From Gammaproteobacteria bacterium (GTDB taxonomy: Bacteria; Pseudomonadota; Gammaproteobacteria; Xanthomonadales; Rhodanobacteraceae), in contig JAJPJT010000114.1 of the NCBI GenBank assembly GCA_021324095.1, forward strand, positions 1 through 38,269: 38,269 nucleotides of DNA, given 5' to 3'. Below are positions 1-9,352 of this stretch, piece after piece (position 1 is the stretch's first letter; each line of letters starts with the position of its first letter). A program made the position numbers and the translations under genes. The notes beneath the pieces are model-generated. The model saw nothing but the letters and a program-made list of their open reading frames with translations. It had not been told where the DNA came from and searched no databases.

Positions 1-401
1 CGCTGGAAACCACCGAATGCTGCCGGTTCTCGTTCCCGGCGATGAGCGCGCTCGCGGCGCGCCAGCCCAGGATCCAGCAGCACCTGTTCCGTCTGCTCAG
101 CAAGGAGCTTGGTTCAGCGGCGCTGCTCGCCGGGGATCATTCGGCGGACGAGCGCATGGCAGCGTTCCTGGTCGACCTCGGTGACCGCTACGCGGCCCGC
201 GGATTGTCCGGCACCCGGTTTCGGCTCAGCATGGCGCGTGCCGATATCGCAAACTATCTGCGGCTGGCGGCCGAAACGGTCAGCCGCGTGCTGGGCCGCT
301 TCCGCGAACAAAAACTGATCGCGATCGACGGCCGCAATGTCGAGCTTCTGGACCCGCCGCGCCTGCGCGAGTTGGCGCGGTATTCATGCGATCGTCCCTG
401 A
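1..401 (+). CDS. fnr: Fnr/Anr-type transcriptional regulator, C-terminal part
   Basis: This is the 3' end of a Crp/Fnr-family regulator; the start lies upstream of the window, and the first complete in-frame codon is at base 3. The visible 132 residues cover the end of the effector domain, the dimerisation helix and the winged helix-turn-helix. The recognition helix carries ETVSRVLGRF, which follows the E-x-x-S-R pattern by which Fnr proteins read TTGAT half sites. The preceding stretch (ERMAAFLVDLGDRYAARG) is Fnr/Anr-like and unlike the Crp-like Clp of xanthomonads. By family knowledge it would sense oxygen through a 4Fe-4S cluster, but the N-terminal cysteines are outside the window, so that is inferred. 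Confidence 0.85.
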   Translation, partial: LETTECCRFSFPAMSALAARQPRIQQHLFRLLSKELGSAALLAGDHSADERMAAFLVDLGDRYAARGLSGTRFRLSMARADIANYLRLAAETVSRVLGRFREQKLIAIDGRNVELLDPPRLRELARYSCDRP

Positions 402-634
402 TCGCGGCGTCATGCAGGTTCCAGCAACCGGCCGTGGCCCGGCTCCGTGGAGATCAGAACGGACTTCCTGTCCTGACTTTCCACAAGAGCCGCTCCGACC
501 ATCGCTCCTGACGTCCTTCAAGGTGCGTAGCGTGCGCTCCGCCCACGATTGTTTGTTTCAGGCCGCCAACGTGCGCAGAGTGCACGACCCCATCGCCGCG
601 AACACCGGCCGATCACGTGCTCTGATGAGGTGAC

Positions 635-1030
635 ATGGCCGCCTGGTACCTGCAAATCCTGTGGACGCACATCGGCTGCGTGATCGCGTCCGGCAGCCTG
701 TTCTTCACGCGCGGCTGCATGATGCTGGCCGGACTTCGCGCCGCCAATCATGTCGCGCTGAGGCGCATTTCGGTCGTGATCGACTCGCTGTTCCTGGCCG
801 CAGGCATCGCGTTGACCATCATCATCCACCAGTACCCGTTCGTGCAGGCGTGGCTCACCGTCAAGGTGATCCTGCTCGTCGTCTACATCGTGCTGGGCGT
901 GTTCGCGCTGCGGCGCGGACGCACCCGCGCGATCCGCGCGACCTGCTTCGCGGCGGCGCTCGTGGTGTTCCTGTTCATCGTCAGCGTCGCGCGCGCCCAC
1001 GACCCGCTCGGCGCGTTCACGCACCTCTGA
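635..1030 (+). CDS. SirB-family small membrane protein
   Basis: This 131-residue protein has four predicted membrane helices with little else. The pattern near the N-terminus (HIGCVIASGSLFFTRG) and the central QYPFVQAWLTVKVILLVVYIVLG followed by a basic RRGRTR loop match the SirB family, whose biochemical role is not established. The start is ATG at 635 with GAGG at 627-630, four bases upstream. It follows the Fnr-type gene by 233 bp on the same strand, a gap in which I see no gene or clear terminator. It converges on the desaturase gene 28 bp downstream. Confidence 0.8.
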   Translation: MAAWYLQILWTHIGCVIASGSLFFTRGCMMLAGLRAANHVALRRISVVIDSLFLAAGIALTIIIHQYPFVQAWLTVKVILLVVYIVLGVFALRRGRTRAIRATCFAAALVVFLFIVSVARAHDPLGAFTHL

Positions 1031-1058
1031 TCAAGCGGCGCGCTGCGGCAGCCGCCGT

Positions 1059-1967
1059 TCAAGCGTTCGCGTGGCTTGGCTCGACCCGCGTATGCGCGGC
1101 CGGCTGGCGATCCATGAAGCCGAGCGCGTGGCACCAATGCATCACGTGCACGCCTTTTGCACGTTGCTCTTCGCGGATGGAATCGCGCAGCGCCACCATC
1201 TTCGTCCAGTGCACCTTGGGACGATAGTGGTGCTCGGCGTGGAAGCCGTTGTACAGCCAGATCCAGTTGTAGAACTTGTTGTAGGTCGAAACGCCCCACG
1301 CGATCGGCTCGTCGGGATTGCCCTTCAGGTGCTCGTAATAGCCGTTCAACGACGACAGCGATTGGCCGAGGTAGTAGAACGGCACCAGGCACAGGAACGC
1401 GCGCCAGTCGTAGATCAGGCATGCGAGGTACACGGCGAGGAACGTCACCATCTCGACCCGCACCCAGCGCGCGCGTTCGGGATGCTTTTCCTTGAGGCGC
1501 GTGTAGCACTCGCCGATGTCGTCGCGGAAAAACGACAGGAAGGTGTACGCCCAAACGTTCTCCGGCTTGCCGTCCTTGCCGTGGCGGTAAATGGAAATCG
1601 GGTCGATGGTGGTGCCATTCTTGCCCACGCGATCCATGTTGCCGACGTGGTGGCGCAGGTGAACGCTGCGGTACCACTCCTGGCTGAAGCCGTCGACGAG
1701 CGACAACAGGAAACTGAATACGCGGTTCAGCCAGCCCCACTTGAAGAACTCGTTGTGGATGAAGCTGTGGCTGGGGCCGTTGATCGACCAGGAAATGCTG
1801 ATCGAATAAATGAACGCGCACGGGATCCACAGCCACCACGGCGTGTGGTGGAAGCCGAAGAACAGCCAGGCGAGGAAGGCGCAGTGGCCCAGGATCATCA
1901 GCGCGGGAACCGTGTCCCACGCGCTGTAGGCGAAAAATCGATGGCGAGGTTTGGCGGCGGTGTTCAT
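1059..1967 (-). CDS. Membrane fatty acid desaturase family protein
   Basis: The 302-residue protein has the three histidine boxes of membrane di-iron desaturases and hydroxylases: HSFIH (residues 67-71), HLRHH (103-107) and HAEHH (243-247). An extra histidine lies in GYYEHLKG (213). Hydrophobic segments at about 20-40, 45-62, 80-92 and 172-205 fit an inner-membrane protein with the metal site facing the cytoplasm. The family oxidises acyl chains or carotenoid-like lipids, and the substrate cannot be read here. It is monocistronic, with a TAAAAT-like -10 on the minus strand at 2022-2027. A link to the polyene cluster 18 kb away is possible but unsupported. Confidence 0.85.
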   Translation of the reverse strand: MNTAAKPRHRFFAYSAWDTVPALMILGHCAFLAWLFFGFHHTPWWLWIPCAFIYSISISWSINGPSHSFIHNEFFKWGWLNRVFSFLLSLVDGFSQEWYRSVHLRHHVGNMDRVGKNGTTIDPISIYRHGKDGKPENVWAYTFLSFFRDDIGECYTRLKEKHPERARWVRVEMVTFLAVYLACLIYDWRAFLCLVPFYYLGQSLSSLNGYYEHLKGNPDEPIAWGVSTYNKFYNWIWLYNGFHAEHHYRPKVHWTKMVALRDSIREEQRAKGVHVMHWCHALGFMDRQPAAHTRVEPSHANA

Positions 1968-2021
1968 GTAAAGCGTACGCGGCGGAAAGGGGCCGCCGTG
2001 GCGTGGCAGGCCCGGGTGCGT

Positions 2022-2027
2022 ATTTTA
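2022..2027 (-). promoter_or_regulatory. Possible -10 box for the desaturase gene
   Basis: On the minus strand this reads TAAAAT, about 55 bases upstream of the desaturase start at 1967. No good -35 hexamer is seen at 16-18 bp, so this is a weak call. Confidence 0.25.
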
Positions 2028-2145
2028 CGACGGCTTGCGGTAGTGTGACGGCACTGCCTTTCAGCGGGCTTGCCGCAGGCATGACCGTTGCCCGGGGTTC
2101 ACTCCGCCTCTGCACGATCCGCGCGGGTCCGCACGCCGGACCAGC

Positions 2146-2151
2146 GATAAT
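2146..2151 (+). promoter_or_regulatory. Candidate -10 box giving a leaderless mRNA
   Basis: GATAAT lies 6 bp upstream of the ATG at 2158. A transcript started at normal distance would begin on or next to the A of the start codon, which fits the missing ribosome binding site. No convincing -35 hexamer is visible. Confidence 0.3.
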
Positions 2152-2157
2152 GCGCCG

Positions 2158-3093
2158 ATGCCCGCACACCTTCGCATCCTCGACACCGACGGCAGTGTCG
2201 ATGCCGCCGCCCTCGCCGCCATCGTGCCGTGGGCGTCGATCACGACCGTGGACCTGCGCGATCTCGGTCCGTCGCTGCGGCTGTGGAGCCGGCGCAGGAA
2301 CATCGACGCGGCGCGCGCTCGCATCGCCGCGGCGGCGGATTCGCGACCGTCGATCACGTTTCTCGGTTCAGGCGATTTCCACCACCTCGCGACGCTGCTG
2401 ATCGAGCGTGTCGCAGAGCCGTTCACGGTGCTGCATTTCGACAATCACCCCGACTGGGTACGGCTGGCGCCGCGCTGGCACTGCGGCTCGTGGGTGAATC
2501 GCGTGTTGGCGCTGCCGAACGTGCAGCGCGTGGTCACCGCGGGACCGTGCAGCGACGACCTGGTCAATCCCGGCCGCAAGGGCGGCAATCTGCCTGCACT
2601 GGATTCCGGACGGCTGGTGCTGTTTCCGTGGCGCCACGCGCCATCGCGCGTCCATCGCCGCATTGCCGATGGACCGGGGCACGCACGGCGGGACGGCCAC
2701 ATCCATTGGCAAAATCTCGCCGAACGGCCATTGGACGACGCCATCGAACTGGTGTTCGACGCCATTCCGACGGAAGCGATCTGGATCACCATCGACAAGG
2801 ATGTGCTGCCCGAGCGCGAAGCACTGACCAACTGGGATCAGGGCCAGATGCCGCTGGCGACCCTGCTCGCGATGCTGCGCGCGGCGGGACAGCGCAAACG
2901 GTTGCTGGGCGCCGACATCTGCGGCGAATATTCGCCGCCGCGGCACGGGAACTGGTTGAAGCGCATCGAAGCGCGGATGGACCAGCCGGCGCGCGAAGCG
3001 GACCGGCAGCGGATCGCGGAAAACGGCCACACCGACCGCGAGCTGGCGCGGACCCTGTTCGATGCCTGCTCCGACGCGGCTGCCGCCGCATGA
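2158..3093 (+). CDS. Arginase/ureohydrolase-fold protein
   Basis: The 311-residue protein keeps all six metal ligands of the arginase fold: H75 in GSGDFHH, D95-x-H97-x-D99 in HFDNHPD, and D213/D215 in TIDKDV. A GADICGEYSP segment (251-260) stands where arginases have their late conserved strand. Members hydrolyse C-N bonds of guanidino compounds or act as deacetylases (arginase, agmatinase, formiminoglutamase), with two Mn ions. The sequence around the ligands departs from all classical members (IDKDV instead of xDxDxxDP), so I do not assign a substrate. It overlaps the next gene by ATGA, implying translational coupling to an acyltransferase. There is no Shine-Dalgarno sequence before the ATG. 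Confidence 0.8.
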   Translation: MPAHLRILDTDGSVDAAALAAIVPWASITTVDLRDLGPSLRLWSRRRNIDAARARIAAAADSRPSITFLGSGDFHHLATLLIERVAEPFTVLHFDNHPDWVRLAPRWHCGSWVNRVLALPNVQRVVTAGPCSDDLVNPGRKGGNLPALDSGRLVLFPWRHAPSRVHRRIADGPGHARRDGHIHWQNLAERPLDDAIELVFDAIPTEAIWITIDKDVLPEREALTNWDQGQMPLATLLAMLRAAGQRKRLLGADICGEYSPPRHGNWLKRIEARMDQPAREADRQRIAENGHTDRELARTLFDACSDAAAAA

Positions 3094-4226
3094 TCGAGAC
3101 CACCGTCCATCCATCCATCGACGCGTTCGCGCCGGCTGAATGGGGCCGCCTGTTCCCGCACGAACTCGAAGATCACGCCTACCTGCGCGCCATCGAACAG
3201 GCGGGCATCGAGGGCTTCCGTTACGCATATTTCGCTGTGCGCGACGGCGACCGACTGCTTGCTGCCGTACCCGCCTTCGTCACCGATTACCGCCTCGACA
3301 CCACCGTGCAGGGCGGCCTTCGCCGCGCGACGGAGGCGCTCGCGAAGGTTTTCCCGCGTCTGCTGCGCATCCCGATGCTGTCGCTGGGCTCGCCGGTCTC
3401 CGAGCGCTGCCGCGTGGGCTACGCGCCCGAATCCAGCACGGAGCAGCGCGCGGCATGGCTGGATGCGATCCTCGCGTACATGGAAACCGTCGCCGCTCGC
3501 GAAAAATTCGGCATGCTCGCGGTGAAGGACGCGCCGCTGGAGGAATCCCTCTGGCAGCAGGCGTGCCCGCGCCACGGCCTGCGCGCCCTGCCCGGTTTGC
3601 CGGGCGCGACGCTGGACATCCGCTGGCGAGACGTGGACGGCTATCTCGAATCGCTGGGCTCATCCACCCGCAAGGACTTGCGCCGCAAGCGTCGTGAGGG
3701 TTCGGCGCTGCGCATCGAATGGCGCACGGATCTGGACGGCATCCGCGACGACGTGCAGCGCCTGTACCGCGAAACCTTCACACACGCGGAACTGTCGTTC
3801 GAGGAATTGACGCCTCAATATTTCGAAAACGTGCTCCGCGGCATGCCTGGCCGCGCGTTCTGCGTCACCTACTCCGAAGGCGAGCGGCTGGTCGCGTTCA
3901 ACCTCGTGCTGCGCGACGCCGGACGCCTGCTCGACAAGTTCCTCGGCATGGATTACGCGGTAATGGACCGCTACAACCTTTACCACGTGAGCTGGCTCGA
4001 GAACATCCGGTTCTGCATCGCCGAAGGGATCGGGGTGTACGAAAGCGGCCAGGGCCTGCACCGCGAGAAGCTGCGCCTCGGCAGCACGCTGCACGCGAAT
4101 GCGTTGTGGTACCGGCACCGCAACCGCATCATGGACGGCGTGTTCGCGCGTTTCGAAAGGCTGGCGCGACTCGACCGTTTCGACGATGTCGCCGCAGACG
4201 CAAACCCTCGCGCGCGACAGGGCTGA
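3090..4226 (+). CDS. FemAB/GNAT-like acyltransferase (BioF2-like domain)
   Basis: The start at ATG 3090 overlaps the upstream stop (ATGA) and gives 378 residues. The C-terminal half resembles the acetyltransferase domain of the FemAB/peptidoglycan-bridge superfamily: LGSSTRKDLRRKRREG, then a GNAT core ending in RFCIAEGIGVYESGQG and LHREKLRLGS. Such proteins transfer amino acids or acyl groups to amines, but residues defining the substrate are not evident. Coupling to the arginase-fold gene suggests the two act on the same nitrogenous compound. No signal peptide or membrane helix is seen, so a cytoplasmic location is likely. Confidence 0.75.
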   Translation: MIETTVHPSIDAFAPAEWGRLFPHELEDHAYLRAIEQAGIEGFRYAYFAVRDGDRLLAAVPAFVTDYRLDTTVQGGLRRATEALAKVFPRLLRIPMLSLGSPVSERCRVGYAPESSTEQRAAWLDAILAYMETVAAREKFGMLAVKDAPLEESLWQQACPRHGLRALPGLPGATLDIRWRDVDGYLESLGSSTRKDLRRKRREGSALRIEWRTDLDGIRDDVQRLYRETFTHAELSFEELTPQYFENVLRGMPGRAFCVTYSEGERLVAFNLVLRDAGRLLDKFLGMDYAVMDRYNLYHVSWLENIRFCIAEGIGVYESGQGLHREKLRLGSTLHANALWYRHRNRIMDGVFARFERLARLDRFDDVAADANPRARQG

Positions 4227-4362
4227 CGCCGTACGGGCGCAGCCGTCCAACCCAGCCCGTCGCGTGGGGCACAGGCACGCTCCCACGTCTGATCCCGAGC
4301 CGCGGCTATCATCGACCTCTCCGCTGATGTGACCGCCCGAGCCTGCTACCGGAGGAGTCCCC

Positions 4363-5394
4363 GTGCAAATGGCACACGCACTCCGAACCGTCGCCGCGGC
4401 ACTTTTCGCGTATGGTTGCCTCAGCGCGTTCGCCCAAACGACATCTCCCTCGCCTCCGCCGAAAAACGCGGTGACCCTGGCGCCGGTGTTGGTCAGAGGC
4501 GTCGTGCCGGGTCCGGCGCTATGGAAGATCAGCAAGAACGGCCACGTGATGTGGGTGCTCGGCATCACCTCTCCTCTGCCGAAGCAGATCCAGTGGGACT
4601 CGACCAAAGTCGATCACTTGATCGCCCACTCGCAGCAAGTGCTCGAGCTGCCGGGCTATTCCCTGTACATGGGCGGATCTTCGGGAGGGCCCGATCTCGA
4701 AGCCCTGGAACAGGCGAAAGAACTTCCGGACGGCAAAACGTTGCAACAAGTCCTTCCGCCGGACCTGTACAGCCGCTGGGCCGCCGCCAAAAACAGGTAT
4801 CTGCACGGTTTCCATGGCTGGGGCGTCGATCGTCTGAGGCCGGTGCTCGCTGCAACGAAGCTGTATGACGCCGCGTTGAGCCAGTCCGGCCTCACCCCCA
4901 CCGGCAAGGTGGAAGAAACCGTCTACGCACTCGCAGCCAGGCATTGGGTACGTGTTGTCAATACTGAATACGTCTTGAAGGTGAACAACGCAAACAAACT
5001 GCTGAACCAATTCACGAAGACGTCGCTGCAGGGCCAGGGATGCATGCGCAGTACGCTCGACGAGGTGGACCAGAATTTTCCGCGGGCCACTGCGCTGGCC
5101 AACGCATGGGCTACAGGCGATCTGCCGGCTTTGCGCAAGCTGCTGTCCAGCCAGCAGCAAGACCCTTGCTTTTCGGACTTCAGTGAAATGTGGGGCATCG
5201 ATGACATGCCCGAACGGGTCCGGCATGCATGGATCACGGCGGCGCAGGACGCCTTGGAAAAAGACGTCCAATCGGTCGCCCTGCTTCCGATGATCGACTT
5301 GATGAGAGCCGATGGCTATCTGGATGCGCTGGAAAGGACCGGGTACGACGTGCAGGCGCCGGAATCCTTGGGCGAAACAAACGCCGATCCGTGA
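4363..5394 (+). CDS. TraB/GumN-family protein, exported
   Basis: This 343-residue protein starts at GTG 4363, five bases after GGAGGAG (4351-4357); an ATG two codons on (4369) is a weaker alternative. Residues 1-24 are a signal peptide ending AFA|Q. The segment PALWKISKNGHVMWVLG followed by ITSPLPKQIQWDS is characteristic of xanthomonad GumN proteins in the TraB/Tiki-like fold. Catalytically active members carry a GxxH motif at this position; here it reads GITS, so the histidine is absent and metalloprotease activity is doubtful. GumN function is not established. The gene stands alone; a TATCAT at 4307-4312 could be its -10. Confidence 0.8.
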   Translation: MQMAHALRTVAAALFAYGCLSAFAQTTSPSPPPKNAVTLAPVLVRGVVPGPALWKISKNGHVMWVLGITSPLPKQIQWDSTKVDHLIAHSQQVLELPGYSLYMGGSSGGPDLEALEQAKELPDGKTLQQVLPPDLYSRWAAAKNRYLHGFHGWGVDRLRPVLAATKLYDAALSQSGLTPTGKVEETVYALAARHWVRVVNTEYVLKVNNANKLLNQFTKTSLQGQGCMRSTLDEVDQNFPRATALANAWATGDLPALRKLLSSQQQDPCFSDFSEMWGIDDMPERVRHAWITAAQDALEKDVQSVALLPMIDLMRADGYLDALERTGYDVQAPESLGETNADP

Positions 5395-5445
5395 TTGCAC
5401 GCAATCAGCCTGCGCCTTCGGCGGAGTCTGCCGGTCGGGGTTTTC

Positions 5446-5895
5446 TCAGAAGCCGCCGCGGGCGCCGATCGCGCCGCAGAAAATCGCCGCCAACGCGAGC
5501 GCCAGCAACGCGGCATGCAGCGCAAGGAACTTGCCCGGCTTCTGGATGAGCCCCGTTTTTGCGGGCAGCCGCAACGGTTCGGCCACGAACAGCATCAGGG
5601 CGAACAGCACCCAGACCAGCAGCATCAAATCGATCCACCAGCCGAACGCGAGCTGCAACCGCGCGAAACCGCCGGAGATTCCGAGCATCCAGCAGCCGGT
5701 GATCCCGGCCAGCAACACCGCGATGCGCGCCTGGTTGGCGAAACGGCCCTCGAACTGCTGGATGCGCTGGATGCGTTCGAGTTGCGGCAGTCGGTTGAAC
5801 ATCGGCAGCAGTGACGTGGTCACGGTGAACACGCCGCCGATCCACCACACCACGCTCAGCACGTGGATCGCCAGCAGGATGTTGAATGTCGTCAT
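5446..5895 (-). CDS. CopD-like four-helix membrane protein
   Basis: The 149-residue protein has four hydrophobic helices (about 1-28, 55-77, 84-105 and 124-143). The opening HVLSVVWWIGGVF resembles the first helix of CopD/DUF2269-type integral membrane proteins, where a histidine and a W-x-G motif recur. The function is unknown; copper or heme handling would be an inference from fold similarity only. It converges on the GumN gene 51 bp away. The 16-bp near-palindrome at 5392-5407 covers the GumN stop codon, and no clear terminator with a T-run is present. Confidence 0.6.
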   Translation of the reverse strand: MTTFNILLAIHVLSVVWWIGGVFTVTTSLLPMFNRLPQLERIQRIQQFEGRFANQARIAVLLAGITGCWMLGISGGFARLQLAFGWWIDLMLLVWVLFALMLFVAEPLRLPAKTGLIQKPGKFLALHAALLALALAAIFCGAIGARGGF

Positions 5896-6013
5896 GCACC
5901 GCCCGCCTCGCCCGATCTTCGGTCACCGAGTGTAGGCAGGCACGCGCGAATTCCCATGATCGGCGTCAAGCCGGCACCCGCCGTCGGGACGCCCAATCAC
6001 GCCAGGCCCGAAT

Positions 6014-6799
6014 TCACTCCAGCTCGTCCTCGAATCGCAGGTGTTTCACGCTGCGCCCGTTGCGGCGCACCAGCTTCAGCGCTTCGATGCCGATGCGGAC
6101 GTGATCCTCGACGTAACGCGCCTTGACCAGCGCATCGCTGACGGCGGTCTTCACGCCTTCGGGGACCATCGGCTGATCGGAGACCAGCAGCAACGCGCCC
6201 GACGGAATCCGGTTGGCGAAACCCGCCGCGAAGATCGTCGCGGTCTCCATGTCGATCGCCATGCAGCGCAGCGTGCGCAGGTAGGCCTTGAAACCTTCAT
6301 CGAATTCCCACACCCGGCGATTGGTGGTGAACACCGTGCCGGTCCAGTAATCGCGGCCAAAGTCGCGGATCATGGTCGACACGCCGCGCTGCAACTGGAA
6401 CGCAGGCAACGCCGGCACCTTGGGCGGCAGGTAGTCGTCGCTCGTGCCCTCGCCGCGGATCGCCGCGATCGGCAATATCAAATCGCCGAGCCGGTTCTTC
6501 CTTTTCAGCCCTCCGCACTTGCCGAGGAACAACACCGCCTTCGGCATGGCCGCCGACAGCAAGTCCATCACCGTCGCGGCGTTCGGGCTGCCCATTCCGA
6601 AATCGATCATGGTCAGGCCGTCGGCGCTTGCGCACGGCATCGGCTTTTCGCGATCGACGATCGCGGCGCCCGTGAGCGTGCAGAAGGTTTCGAGGTAGCC
6701 GATGAAGTTGGTCAGCAGCACGTGGCTGCCGAACTCTTCCAGCCGCTGGCCGGTGTAGCGCGGCAGCCAGTCGCTGACGATGCCGAGTTTGTCCTTCAT
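6014..6799 (-). CDS. amn: AMP nucleosidase, short form
   Basis: This 261-residue protein belongs to the nucleoside phosphorylase fold and matches the short AMP nucleosidase family, which lacks the N-terminal domain of the 484-residue E. coli Amn. Visible motifs are GKCGGLK (93-99, phosphate/ribose site), AIDMETATIFAAGF (181-194, containing the ribose-binding Met-Glu) and SDQP (207-210, base recognition). It would cleave AMP to adenine and ribose 5-phosphate in the cytoplasm, linking adenylate level to salvage. The start is ATG at 6799; the frame stays open far upstream but overlaps maeB. It is divergent from maeB with 126 bp between starts, and a perfect palindrome lies at 6814-6825. Confidence 0.85.
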   Translation of the reverse strand: MKDKLGIVSDWLPRYTGQRLEEFGSHVLLTNFIGYLETFCTLTGAAIVDREKPMPCASADGLTMIDFGMGSPNAATVMDLLSAAMPKAVLFLGKCGGLKRKNRLGDLILPIAAIRGEGTSDDYLPPKVPALPAFQLQRGVSTMIRDFGRDYWTGTVFTTNRRVWEFDEGFKAYLRTLRCMAIDMETATIFAAGFANRIPSGALLLVSDQPMVPEGVKTAVSDALVKARYVEDHVRIGIEALKLVRRNGRSVKHLRFEDELE

Positions 6800-6813
6800 G
6801 GGGCGGCAGTGTG

Positions 6814-6825
6814 CCACGCGCGTGG
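6814..6825. promoter_or_regulatory. 12-bp palindrome in the amn-maeB divergent region
   Basis: CCACGCGCGTGG is a perfect palindrome 15 bp upstream of the amn start and about 100 bp upstream of maeB. Its position suits an operator, but no regulator is identified, and CG-rich palindromes are common at this base composition. Confidence 0.25.
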
Positions 6826-6925
6826 TGTTGCGGGCGGGGCCAGGAGGCGTGAACACGGGGAACCGCGGGCACGTCAGTGATAGGATGAAAGGTCCGAAAC
6901 GGCTTGTGTGCAAGTCCCGGTTGCC

Positions 6926-9348
<2,423 letters not shown>

Positions 9349-9352
<4 letters not shown>

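Noticed and set aside
402..634. Small gene or Fnr box between the Fnr-type and SirB-like genes
   Set aside because: The open frame there continues as an out-of-frame shadow of the upstream gene, and no TTGAT-N4-ATCAA site is present.
1031..1058. Terminator between the SirB-like and desaturase genes
   Set aside because: GCGGC/GCCGC gives only a 5-bp stem and no T-run follows; too weak at this base composition.
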